Assembly (NCBI RefSeq): GCF_004087915.1
Contig: NZ_CP035108.1
Location: 1,488,001-1,552,000 of the forward strand
DNA from: Geovibrio thiophilus
GTDB taxonomy: Bacteria; Chrysiogenota; Deferribacteres; Deferribacterales; Geovibrionaceae
Direction: 5' to 3'
Length of the DNA: 64,000 nt
Of the stretch, positions 35,322-43,473 are shown in pieces (the first letter of the stretch is position 1; each line of letters starts with the position of its first letter). Below the pieces are notes generated by a model, which did not search any database, was not told where the DNA came from, and was given only the letters and a program-made list of their open reading frames with translations. Both the position numbers and the translations under genes were made by a program.

Positions 35322-35780
35322 ATGAGCCTCAAAGACACAATAACCGATGACATGAAAACATATATGAGAGAGAAAAACCAGATAGCCCTCGATACGGTGC
35401 GTATGCTCCGTTCGGATATTAAGAATGTGGAGATCAATAACAGACCCGCAGGCGAGCTGGACGATGAAGGCGTGCTGAAGGTAATCGCCTCCTCCGTGAA
35501 AAAACGCAGGGATGCCGCCTCTCAGTACAGAGACGCCGGCAGACCCGAGCTTGCCGAGAAGGAAGAACTTGAGATCACATTCCTTGAGAAATACATGCCC
35601 GCCCAGATGGGTGAGGAAGAAATAAGAAAAATCGTAGCTGAAGCCGCCGAAGGTGTGGACGTGAGCGATAAAAAGAACTTCGGCGCCGTGATGAAGAAGG
35701 TTATGGAAAAAACAAAAAACAAGGCGGACGGCAAGCTTGTCAACGAGCTTGTGAAGGCAGTGTTTGATGGAAATAACTGA
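35322..35780 (+). CDS. GatB/YqeY domain protein
   Basis: A 152-residue protein of the YqeY family, related to the tRNA-binding tail of GatB. It opens MSLKDTITDDMKTYMREKNQIALDTVRMLRSDIKN. The closing KNFGAVMKKVMEKTKNKADGKLVNELVK is the family's terminal helical domain. Function is unknown; a tRNA-related role is presumed from the domain. It starts 2 bases after the adenosyltransferase gene and its stop overlaps the cvpA start by 14 bases. Confidence 0.92.
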   Translation: MSLKDTITDDMKTYMREKNQIALDTVRMLRSDIKNVEINNRPAGELDDEGVLKVIASSVKKRRDAASQYRDAGRPELAEKEELEITFLEKYMPAQMGEEEIRKIVAEAAEGVDVSDKKNFGAVMKKVMEKTKNKADGKLVNELVKAVFDGNN

Positions 35781-36474
35781 CATTGTACTGCTGATAATTA
35801 TCGGCGCTTTTGCAGTGCGCGGGCTGATAAAAGGGCTTGTGCACGAGCTTTTCGGCATAGCGGCTATAGTAATAGGCTATCTTGCGGCTTATAAATATTC
35901 CCTGACGGTGGGAAGCCTTTTCAAATCATTCGATTTATCGGAGAAATCCTTAAGCGCGCTGGGTTTTGTGATTGTTTTCGTTGTCGCATACCTGATTGTG
36001 ATGATAGTTGCCGTGTTCATAAGCAAAATCATAAAGAACGTGTCCCTCTCGGAAGTTAACAGAGGCGGCGGAATGGTTTTCGGCGCTTTCAAGGCGGCTG
36101 TTATTCTTTCCGTTATTCTCACATCTTTTATCTCTTTCATGCCGAAGGAGTCGGGATTTGTGAAAACAACCGAAAGCGGCGCTGTTTCCGGCTTTCTCAT
36201 TAAACTTTCCCCCGTTATATACGACATAGTGAACAAGTTCGGCGGCTCGCAGGTAAACCCTTTCCGTGAGGAGAAGATAGAGCTTGAGCCTGTTGATATT
36301 TTCGGCGGCGACCCCGGGCAGAAGGCTCTGGAAAAGGTCAGGGAATCTGCCGAAAACATCAAGGACGGTGCAGAGGAAAAATCCGGCGACATCATGGATA
36401 AAATAAAAGACATGACCAGAGAGGAAAAAGACGCTCTGGCGGAGAAGCTCCTCGCTCCTAAGACCGATCAGTAA
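35767..36474 (+). CDS. CvpA family membrane protein
   Basis: The start is ATG 35767; a TTG one codon upstream is possible. The 235 residues contain four N-terminal membrane helices (EITDIVLLIIIGAFAVRGLIKGL is the family hallmark) followed by a charged cytoplasmic tail from about residue 150, predicted partly coiled. CvpA proteins affect colicin V export, purine-related phenotypes and envelope homeostasis. In many genomes cvpA directly precedes mutS2, exactly as here. Confidence 0.88.
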   Translation: MEITDIVLLIIIGAFAVRGLIKGLVHELFGIAAIVIGYLAAYKYSLTVGSLFKSFDLSEKSLSALGFVIVFVVAYLIVMIVAVFISKIIKNVSLSEVNRGGGMVFGAFKAAVILSVILTSFISFMPKESGFVKTTESGAVSGFLIKLSPVIYDIVNKFGGSQVNPFREEKIELEPVDIFGGDPGQKALEKVRESAENIKDGAEEKSGDIMDKIKDMTREEKDALAEKLLAPKTDQ

Positions 36475-36489
36475 ATCCGGTGAAATACT

Positions 36490-38775
36490 TTGACAGACTC
36501 CCATATTGAATCATTAGAGTTTCCCTTATTCAGACAGTATCTCAGAGGTTCCTTCATATCAAGCCTTTCTGCCGCCGTGCTGGAAAAGCTTGAGCCCTTC
36601 GGGGATTACGGAACCGTAAAAATGCGTCAGGATGTTATGGAAGAGGCATTGAGCCTTGTGAAATCCATAAACATAAGCATTCAGAGAGATGAAGACTACC
36701 TTGCGGTTTATCCGCGCATAAACGATCCACTTGCTTTCTTTGAGCCTCAGGAACTGATGGAGATACGCAAGTTTCTGCTGAGCGCTGCCGCACTTAAGAC
36801 AGCGCTCATTGATGCCGGTGCAGTTCATATGAAGGCTTATCTGAAAGGCATGTCAGCGCTTACGGACATCACCGCAGCCATAGGCGAGGTGCTGAACGAT
36901 AAGGGCGACATACGTGATGATGCCTCCGCCAGACTCAGGGAGATAAGAAACGAGCTCCAGTCGGTGAGAAAGAAGATACACAACGCCCTCAACTCCGTGC
37001 TTTACAGCCTGAACGCCGAGAAGTTTATTCAGGAACTTGTCATAACGGAGCGCAGCGGGCGTTTTACTCTTCCATGTAAGAGCAACTTCCGGCAGTACAT
37101 CGACGGCATAGTTCATGACCGTTCAGCAAGCGGACAGACTCTCTTTGTGGAGCCTGAATCAACCGTTTCCATGAACAATACTCACCACGAACTTAAGGCT
37201 GAGGAGCGCAAAGAGATTTTCCGCATTCTCAGCTCTATTATCCGCAGTATATATGAAAAACGCAGAGAAATACGTTCCACAACAGAGAACTACGGCGAGG
37301 TGGCGTTCCTGCTGGAAACCGCCCGCTTTTACAAGCCAAAGCCGCACTGCATGCCTGTTTTCGGTGATGTGCTTGAATTTGACCGTGTTCATCATCCGAT
37401 CATCCTCCTTGAAAAGAAGGGTGAGTCAGTTCCGCTGAATATAAGGATGGAGAAGGGCGAGCGCATCGGCGTTATCTCCGGCCCCAACACCGGCGGCAAG
37501 ACGGCTGCTCTTAAGTCTATGGGACTTAACCATATTATCGCTTCCTGCGGGCTGCCGCTCATGGGCAAATCCGCCAAGCTGTACAGCGTGAAGAAGGTTT
37601 TGGCGGACATAGGCGATCATCAGTCGCTGGTGATGGATCTCAGTACATTTTCATCTCACATGGTAAATATCAGAGATATTATAAACGCCGCGGATGAAAA
37701 AAGTCTGGTGCTTATGGATGAGCTTGGAACGGGAACCGAACCGAGAGAAGGCGCGGCTATAGCCGTTGCCGTATGTGAAAGTCTGGCGGAAAAAGGAGCG
37801 GTTACTTTTATTACCACACACTTTGCGGAGATAAAGAACTTTGCTCTTTCAAGGACTGATTCCGCTATATTCGCCGTTGAGTTCGATTATAAAACCTTTG
37901 AGCCGAAATACAGCCTCCAGAAAGGTATTGCAGGTAAATCCGACCCCCTTGTTATTTCCAAGCGCCTCGGCTTCCCCGAAGCCGTTGTGAGGCGTGCGGA
38001 AGAGCTTATCGAAGAGGCTAAAAACTCTCTTGAAATAGGCATAGAGGAGGTTAACAGGCTTAAATCAGAGCTGATAAAAGAGAAGGAAACCTACCGTGGG
38101 CGAAGGCTGGAGCTCCTTGAGCGTCAGGCGGTTTTTGAGGAGAAGGAAAAGGCTCTTAAGCAGAGACTGGATAAAAAAGAAACAGAGCTTCTGGAAGAGG
38201 CGATGCGGCTTTTTGAGCGCGCAAAACGTCTGGCCGGAGAGAAGCAGGGGAAAATAGACAAGACCGAAGCCCTTGAAGGAATGGAGAAATCTGCCGAAAA
38301 GCTCACCGTTCTCAAAAAGAAACTTAAACCTGTGCGGGATATTCAGGTGGGTGACATTATCTTTCTTGAGAAGTATGAGAAGAGCGGCAAAATTACAGCC
38401 ATAGAAGGAAGCACCGTTTCTCTTGATCTGGGCGGGCTTAAGATAAAGATGAAGCGTGCCGACATCATAGGAAAAAAACTTCAGGAAGAGGAAAGGGTGA
38501 GGGACGTTAAGCTCAGCACTGACGCCGCCCCTGCCGTGCGCAGAGAGATTCTGCTTGTGGGCAGGAGGGTTGAGGAAGCAATAGACGAGCTTGATAAATT
38601 TATGGACGAATCGCTCCTGAGCGGGTTCGACAAGATATACATAGTGCACGGAAGAGGAACAGGGCAGCTCCGCAGAGGCTTGCATGAATACATGCGTAAC
38701 GACCGCAGAGTAAAAAAATACGCTATCGCCTCAAACGAAGAGGGCGGGCAGGCGGTAACAGTCGCCGAGTTTTAG
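36490..38775 (+). CDS. mutS2: Endonuclease MutS2
   Basis: The start is TTG 36490; no ATG is available near it. The 761 residues show helical clamp and lever regions, then the MutS ATPase (Walker A GPNTGGKTAALKS; Walker B LVLMDELGTGTEP). A coiled-coil stretch (about 510-600) follows, then a C-terminal Smr nuclease domain with the HGRGTGQLR motif. MutS2 acts on recombination intermediates and on collided ribosomes rather than in mismatch repair. The first mismatch-binding domain of true MutS is absent, as expected. Its end overlaps the convergent receiver gene by 4 bases. Confidence 0.95.
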   Translation: MTDSHIESLEFPLFRQYLRGSFISSLSAAVLEKLEPFGDYGTVKMRQDVMEEALSLVKSINISIQRDEDYLAVYPRINDPLAFFEPQELMEIRKFLLSAAALKTALIDAGAVHMKAYLKGMSALTDITAAIGEVLNDKGDIRDDASARLREIRNELQSVRKKIHNALNSVLYSLNAEKFIQELVITERSGRFTLPCKSNFRQYIDGIVHDRSASGQTLFVEPESTVSMNNTHHELKAEERKEIFRILSSIIRSIYEKRREIRSTTENYGEVAFLLETARFYKPKPHCMPVFGDVLEFDRVHHPIILLEKKGESVPLNIRMEKGERIGVISGPNTGGKTAALKSMGLNHIIASCGLPLMGKSAKLYSVKKVLADIGDHQSLVMDLSTFSSHMVNIRDIINAADEKSLVLMDELGTGTEPREGAAIAVAVCESLAEKGAVTFITTHFAEIKNFALSRTDSAIFAVEFDYKTFEPKYSLQKGIAGKSDPLVISKRLGFPEAVVRRAEELIEEAKNSLEIGIEEVNRLKSELIKEKETYRGRRLELLERQAVFEEKEKALKQRLDKKETELLEEAMRLFERAKRLAGEKQGKIDKTEALEGMEKSAEKLTVLKKKLKPVRDIQVGDIIFLEKYEKSGKITAIEGSTVSLDLGGLKIKMKRADIIGKKLQEEERVRDVKLSTDAAPAVRREILLVGRRVEEAIDELDKFMDESLLSGFDKIYIVHGRGTGQLRRGLHEYMRNDRRVKKYAIASNEEGGQAVTVAEF

Positions 38776-39167
38776 CAGCATTTGTTATTTATCTTGTCCG
38801 CCATGGAAGGATGATTGAGAAGAGTTTTCAGCATGCGTTCGAGCAGAAGCTTCGGTTTGAACGCATCCCCGCCGATGTTTTTCTGGAGCATTTTGTCAGC
38901 TCCAGTTGCAAAAAGTACATGCGGCATAACCCCGTCAAGAGAGTTTATCACGCTCTTCAGCTCTTCATGAGTGATGAATTTGCAGTGCATATCCATCACA
39001 ATGAGGTAGAAGTTTTCCCCGTCCTGATGTTTTTTCTCAAGGCAGTAGAAAACTTCGCCCTTGCAGTTTGCCGTGGCGGCTCCTATGCCCGCTTTTTCAA
39101 GCTCGGCTTTAACTGTATCTGTGAAGGATTTTTCGTCATCTATTAAAAGAACGTCATAAGCTTTCAT
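38772..39167 (-). CDS. Stand-alone response-regulator receiver protein
   Basis: A 131-residue CheY-like receiver with no output domain. The acidic pocket is Asp10-Asp11, the phosphoacceptor Asp59 (LIVMDMH), the switch Thr88 and the conserved Lys104-Pro105 (DAFKPK). All key residues are present, so it should be phosphorylatable. It is longer than CheY in the loop EKKHQDGENFY. No histidine kinase is adjacent. It could be a chemotaxis-type shuttle or a phosphorelay intermediate. Confidence 0.87.
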   Translation of the reverse strand: MKAYDVLLIDDEKSFTDTVKAELEKAGIGAATANCKGEVFYCLEKKHQDGENFYLIVMDMHCKFITHEELKSVINSLDGVMPHVLFATGADKMLQKNIGGDAFKPKLLLERMLKTLLNHPSMADKINNKCC

Positions 39168-39342
39168 AAAAGCCTCCCTAAAAGCGGCACCGCAGAATGA
39201 GCGGTTTGAAATTGTCTGAAATCTGTGTGCATATTCTCATACTTTACGAAACAATGGAAGTGGCTTTTCACATTTTTATTTAGCTGACATAGATTTTGAG
39301 TATATTATGTAAGTCTGTTTTATATTTTTCTCATGATAATAG

Positions 39343-39371
39343 TTGACAATTGTCCATGTTTTAAATATACC
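39343..39371 (+). promoter_or_regulatory. Promoter of the XRE-cupin gene with palindromic operator
   Basis: TTGACA (39343-39348), a 17-base spacer and TATACC (39366-39371). The perfect palindrome GACAATTGTC (39345-39354) overlaps the -35, a typical position for self-repression by an XRE regulator. The upstream 39168-39342 stretch is AT-rich and also holds the start region of the divergent receiver gene. Confidence 0.55.
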
Positions 39372-39411
39372 TTAACAAAGGTTGATTAAATTTAACGAGC
39401 AAAGGTGGGAG

Positions 39412-40005
39412 ATGGCAGAGCAAGTCATTAAAATCGGAGAGCGAGTCAGAAAAATCAGGAACCAGAGAGGTCTTACCCTACAGGATGTCGCCTCATACAC
39501 AGGTTTCTCCAAGGCTCTTATCTCTCAGATAGAAAACAATGTTGTCACTCCTCCCATAAATACTCTCTCAAAAATTGCAAAGGTTCTGAACGTAAAAATG
39601 ACTTATTTCTTTGAAGAGGAAATAGATTATAACGATTATCATATTGTCAGAAGGAACGACCGCAAACTTATCTTCCGTGAGGGTGTAAAGCACGGCTATA
39701 TTTACGAGGAGCTGGCTAAGGTGCACGGCTTTGAAAACCTTGAGATATACATGGTCACCATCAAGGAATCGGGCAGCGATAAAAAACTCTTCAACCACGA
39801 AGGCTATGAATATATATATCTGAAAAGAGGCAAGATTAATCTCTATCTGAACAATGAAGTAATTGAAGTCGAAGAAGGTGATTCCATCGCCTTTAATTCA
39901 CGCATCCCCCATTACCTTGAGTGCCCTGAAGGCGAAGCCAAGGTTATCGGCATTCTGCTCAAAACCGAAGGGCTGAAGGAACATCTCGAAAAACAGGCAA
40001 AATAA
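39412..40005 (+). CDS. XRE-family transcriptional regulator with cupin domain
   Basis: The start is ATG 39412, preceded by AAAGGTGGGAG. The 197 residues have an N-terminal XRE helix-turn-helix (IGERVRKIRNQRGLTLQDVASYTGFSKALISQIENN) and a C-terminal cupin_2 barrel (FNHEGYEYIYLKRGKINLYLNNE, then GDSIAFNSRIPHYLEC). This layout is typical of small-molecule-sensing repressors of the PuuR/SutR type; the ligand is unknown. It probably regulates itself through the palindrome in its promoter. It is followed by a repeat array, so no operon partner. Confidence 0.92.
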   Translation: MAEQVIKIGERVRKIRNQRGLTLQDVASYTGFSKALISQIENNVVTPPINTLSKIAKVLNVKMTYFFEEEIDYNDYHIVRRNDRKLIFREGVKHGYIYEELAKVHGFENLEIYMVTIKESGSDKKLFNHEGYEYIYLKRGKINLYLNNEVIEVEEGDSIAFNSRIPHYLECPEGEAKVIGILLKTEGLKEHLEKQAK

Positions 40006-40020
40006 ACCATCTGACTTGAT

Positions 40021-40389
40021 AACATCGAACAACACATCCTGTCTGTTTGGTGTGCACGCTCGCGCCGAACTTGGTTCGGCTTCGCTTCGCACGGCGCAGC
40101 AATCTGTCTTGCCGCTCCAACTACATCCTGTGTTTTTTCCGCACACGCTCACGCCGAACTTGGTTCGGCTTCGCTTCGCACGGCGCAGCATCTGTCCTGC
40201 CGCTCCAAAAACTACATCCTGTGTTTTTTCCGCACACGCTCGCGCCGAACTTGGTTCGGCTTCGCTTCGCACGGCGCAGCATCTGTCCTGCCGCTCCAAA
40301 AACTACATCCTGTGTTTTTTCCGCACACGCTCGCGCCGAACTTGGTTCGGCTTCGCTTCGCACGGCGCAGTCCCGTCCGTGGGACTGTT
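40021..40389 (-). repeat. Four tandem modular hairpin repeats (period 89-91) after the XRE-cupin gene
   Basis: Units begin with ACATCCTGT-type motifs at 40034, 40123, 40214 and 40305. Read on the minus strand each unit has the linker CGCCGTGCGAAGCGAA, the 7-bp hairpin GCCGAAC-CAA-GTTCGGC, the linker GCGAGCGTGTGC (one copy GTGAGCGTGTGC) and, in units 2-4, a stem AAAAAC/GTTTTT with loop ACAGGATGTA. Spacers between units fold as GCGGC/GCTGC. The outermost hairpin (40369-40388) is CAGTCCC-ACGGAC-GGGACTG. Reading frames through the array are low-complexity artefacts. Confidence 0.92.
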
Positions 40390-40500
40390 TACGTCAGTAT
40401 ATTTAGAGACTGCCGCGTCGCTTCGCTCCTCGCAGTGACATAAACTGCTGTCATTGCGAACCCTGAAAGGGTGAAGCAATCACTCATCTGATAATATCAA
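40390..40500. repeat. GTCATTGCGA-type interspersed repeat
   Basis: Contains CTCCTCGCAGTGAC, CTGTCATTGCGAACCCTG and GGGTGAAGCAATCA, the arrangement of the widespread bacterial repeat whose translations read CHCEE...AIS. A partial second copy with the same GAGACTGCC...CTCCTCGCAGTGAC block recurs at 40567-40602. It is a different family from the modular hairpins but interleaved with them. Confidence 0.7.
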
Positions 40501-40695
40501 ACTGCACATCCTTTTTGTTTGGTGTACACGCCCTCGCCGGAATGAACCCGCCCGCACGGAGTTTCAGAGACTGCCACGTCGCCGTGCTCCTCGCAGTGAC
40601 ACTGTAATACGCATCCTGTCTGTTTGACGCACACGCTCTCGCCGCACGGCGGATTTGCGTCCATGGAAACCCGCAAACCGTGGTTTTTAATCATA
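40501..40695 (-). repeat. Two degenerate copies of the modular hairpin repeat
   Basis: A first remnant (about 40503-40560) keeps ACATCC, a GTACACGCCCTCGCCGG linker and CCGCACGG. A second (about 40611-40680) keeps GCATCCTGT, GCACACGCTCTCGCC, GCACGGCGG and a GTCCATGGA loop region, but has lost the middle hairpin. They flank the second GTCATTGCGA-type block. Their divergence contrasts with the near-identical array before them. Confidence 0.65.
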
Positions 40696-41061
40696 TTCTC
40701 ATGTTATCATTGTATTTATAACAACATATGCTTCTTGTTTTATGCACAATATATACTAAAAAATAAGTATAACGCCTTTATATGTTTTCCTGTTCATTTG
40801 CTTTCTAAACATAACCTGAAAAGTCTGAATTATTAGTACACACATCATAAGTGACTGAATTAACACACTATATTTTTTGGGTATGATGGTCAGTCCTCTT
40901 GACAAATTTAAACATTGTTTTATCAAATAGGTGCTATAAGGAGTGTAAATATATATATTGACAGAGGTTTTCCCTTTTTGTTAAATTCCCTTCAAATTTT
41001 TATTAATTAAAATGAAATAATGTTCATCCATGATTGATGATCAGAAATACAAGGGGGATCA
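40696..41061 (+). promoter_or_regulatory. AT-rich leader and promoter of the hydrogenase-chemoreceptor operon
   Basis: A 366-base AT-rich gap. TTGACA (40958-40963) with TTAAAT (40981-40986) at a 17-base spacing is the best promoter, giving a leader of about 70 bases. CAAGGGGGA provides the ribosome site just before ATG 41062. I see no gene, no sigma-54 or sigma-28 element and no terminator hairpin in this gap. Confidence 0.5.
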
Positions 41062-42504
41062 ATGGCTCGCATTTTATCCGTAGACCCTGTTTCCAGAATA
41101 GAGGGACACCTTAAAATAGAAACAGAGATTGATTCAGGAGTTGTCACACGCGCACGTGTGGCGGGGAACATGTACAGAGGTTTTGAACGGATGCTTCTGG
41201 GCAGGCATCCCGTGGATTCCGCCAGAATTGCCCAGCGCATTTGCGGTGTATGCCACGAGGTTCACGGGGTTTCCTCTGTGATGGCTCTTGAAGAGATCTA
41301 TAAGGTTACTCCGCCCGAAAACGGACTTGTTCTCAGGGATATGATCTTAGGGCTTCATATAGTAACGGATCATCTGCTCCATTTTTATAATCTCTGTCTT
41401 CCTGATTACGCCGATTTATCGGTCGCCGCAACCTACAGCGGCAGTGACACCCGCCTGAAAGAGATAGCAGGATGGATAAGAAACTCCGGTACGGGTTTCA
41501 TAGGCGGAGCGGCAGAAGGCGATTATATAAAGGATAAGGACGCTGTTTACAGGCTGACGCTCCATTATTTCGAGGCGCTTAAGATACGCAGTGAGGCTGC
41601 CTCGGGGCTTGCTCTTCTCGGTGGTAAGGTTCCGTTTATCCATGCGCTTCTTCCGGGCGGCATAACCACGGAAATAACCGCCGATACACTGATGAAATAC
41701 TATCATGTCCTTGAGAAAACGGCTGATTTCGTAAACAACTCCTTTCTGCCGGACGCTCTGGAGATTGCCCGCCGCTATCCTCAGTACTTTAAAATAGGCG
41801 AGACGTACAACGCATTCTATGCTCACTCATCCTTCAAAAACGCGAAAGGCGCCAGCCTCTTTAACGCAGGTGTGATAATAAACGGTGAGAGGAAAAACTT
41901 CGATTACTCAAAGGTGAAGGAGCTTCTTAACGCCTCATTCTATGATAATTCCGGCAAACCAGATGAAAATAAAAAAGGAGCGTACAGTTGGATAAAGGCT
42001 CCGAGATATGAAGGTTTTCCCCTTGAGGTGGGTCCGGTGGCAAGGTTTGCTGTCAATAATGACGCAGGCTTCAAATCACTTCTCGGGAGGTTCGGCAGCT
42101 CAGGCGTAACCTCCTCAACTATGTCCAGAATACTCGCCAGAGCCTACGAATCTGTAAGACTCTGCAATTATCTCTTTGAGCGCTCAGAGGATTTCAGGCT
42201 GGATGAACCCACAATCCGTCCTGTAGATCTTCAGGCTCCGATAACTGGTCAGGGTGTAGGCTTTTCCGTTGCCGCCAGAGGGGCACTTGTGCACCACATA
42301 ACGGCGGACAAAGGCAAGGTTACGGATTATAAAATGATTGTTCCCTCCACATGGAACTTCGGTCCCGCCGCTGACGGCAGGGCTGGAGTGGTCGAAAAAG
42401 CTATAACAGGAACTCCGGTACGCTTCGGCGGCGAGGGCGGTTCCGTAGAAGTGGGCAGAGTTGTGCGCAGTTTCGACCCCTGCACAGCCTGCTCTGTTCA
42501 TTAA
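41062..42504 (+). CDS. [NiFe] hydrogenase large subunit without C-terminal extension (probable H2 sensor)
   Basis: A 480-residue catalytic subunit. The nickel ligands are Cys61 and Cys64 (RICGVCHEVH) and Cys474 and Cys477 (DPCTACSVH). The conserved N-terminal RIEGHLKIE is present. The protein ends exactly at His480; the peptide that a HyaD/HybD-type protease normally removes after this His is absent. Regulatory hydrogenases (HoxC, HupV) share this trait, whereas most respiratory enzymes do not. H2 oxidation chemistry should be intact. It starts an operon with the small subunit (9-base gap) and a chemoreceptor. No hyp maturation genes are in the window. Confidence 0.95.
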   Translation: MARILSVDPVSRIEGHLKIETEIDSGVVTRARVAGNMYRGFERMLLGRHPVDSARIAQRICGVCHEVHGVSSVMALEEIYKVTPPENGLVLRDMILGLHIVTDHLLHFYNLCLPDYADLSVAATYSGSDTRLKEIAGWIRNSGTGFIGGAAEGDYIKDKDAVYRLTLHYFEALKIRSEAASGLALLGGKVPFIHALLPGGITTEITADTLMKYYHVLEKTADFVNNSFLPDALEIARRYPQYFKIGETYNAFYAHSSFKNAKGASLFNAGVIINGERKNFDYSKVKELLNASFYDNSGKPDENKKGAYSWIKAPRYEGFPLEVGPVARFAVNNDAGFKSLLGRFGSSGVTSSTMSRILARAYESVRLCNYLFERSEDFRLDEPTIRPVDLQAPITGQGVGFSVAARGALVHHITADKGKVTDYKMIVPSTWNFGPAADGRAGVVEKAITGTPVRFGGEGGSVEVGRVVRSFDPCTACSVH

Positions 42505-42513
42505 GGTGCTTTG

Positions 42514-43473
42514 ATGTTAAGCAGAAGAGACTTTCTTAAAAGATGCAGAGATATATCAGTCATGGCTTTCGGTGCGGACATATTCGGTGCCGACATTGCC
42601 GAAGGATTCATGAAGATAGCCGCTTCAAACAGACCTCTCGTATCCTTCATACAGGGGCAGAGCTGCACCGGCTGCTCAATCTCGCTCACATACGGCAACG
42701 AGACAAACTTCATAGATTTCATAATGAAGCTGATAAGGCTTCAGGTTCACCCGAATCTCTCCTTCAGTCAGGGTGAAAGCTATCTGAAAATGCTGGATTC
42801 AGTGTCGGAAAAGGGCGGTCATGTTCTTGTCGTGGAAGGCAGTATTCCGGTTAAGATGAAAAAGGCCTGCATGCTGGGTGAGCACACTCTTTATGACGAG
42901 CTCAAAAAGCATATGGAAAAAGCATCGGCAATTATTGCCTGCGGCTCCTGCTCCTGCTTCGGCGGAATACCCGCCTCCGGCATGAATGAAACCGGCGCCG
43001 TTTCCGTTGAGAAATATATGAGCATGGCGGGCATAAAAAAGCCCGTTGTCAAGATTCCCGGCTGCCCCATCCAGCCCGACAGGTTCATGGGCACTGTCGC
43101 CTATCTGATCGCCACAGGCAAGCTTCCCGCTATGAAGGACGGCATACCCACACAGTATTTCGGTGAGCTGATTCACAACAACTGCACCAGATTCCAGTAT
43201 TTTTCGCAGGATATTTACCTTGACGACTTCAACAAGGACAAGCACGCCTGCCTGCTTAAAAAAGGGTGCAGAGGAACCATCACCAAGGCGGACTGCCCCA
43301 CAAGGCGCTGGAACGGCAGTGTTAATGTCTGTGTGGAGAGCAATGCTCCCTGTATAGGCTGCGTTAACGAAAAATGGCCTTTTACATCTGATATATACAT
43401 TGAAGCCAAGAATGTTGAGGATGTTCCGTGGAGCGACTTTAAAAAGTACTCCGAGAAGAGGGGACGCAAATGA
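42514..43473 (+). CDS. [NiFe] hydrogenase small subunit with Tat signal
   Basis: The start is ATG 42514, with AAGGTG five bases upstream. The N-terminus has a twin-arginine motif SRRDFLK (Arg4-Arg5), so the folded heterodimer should be exported to the periplasm. The proximal cluster uses Cys51 and Cys54 (SCTGCS) plus cysteines in GSCSCFGG and PGCPIQPD. The distal cluster has HNNC as its His/Cys pair. Later cysteines (KKGCRG, ADCP, APCIGC) complete the distal and medial clusters. The 319 residues end without a membrane helix, so there is no self-anchor and no cytochrome b gene follows. Confidence 0.95.
   Translation: MLSRRDFLKRCRDISVMAFGADIFGADIAEGFMKIAASNRPLVSFIQGQSCTGCSISLTYGNETNFIDFIMKLIRLQVHPNLSFSQGESYLKMLDSVSEKGGHVLVVEGSIPVKMKKACMLGEHTLYDELKKHMEKASAIIACGSCSCFGGIPASGMNETGAVSVEKYMSMAGIKKPVVKIPGCPIQPDRFMGTVAYLIATGKLPAMKDGIPTQYFGELIHNNCTRFQYFSQDIYLDDFNKDKHACLLKKGCRGTITKADCPTRRWNGSVNVCVESNAPCIGCVNEKWPFTSDIYIEAKNVEDVPWSDFKKYSEKRGRK

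Noticed and set aside
40016-40438. Repetitive open frames encoding ARAELGSASLRTAQ-like peptides
   Set aside because: They are translations of the tandem hairpin array. All frames on both strands stay open because the unit lacks stops, and no start signal or conserved protein is visible.
40900-41061. Sigma-54 promoter for the hydrogenase operon
   Set aside because: No TGGCAC-N5-TTGC-like element could be found; a sigma-70 type site fits better.
41062-43473. Ordinary membrane-bound respiratory uptake hydrogenase
   Set aside because: No cytochrome b gene, no C-terminal helix on the small subunit and no C-terminal peptide on the large subunit; the next gene in overlap is a chemoreceptor.
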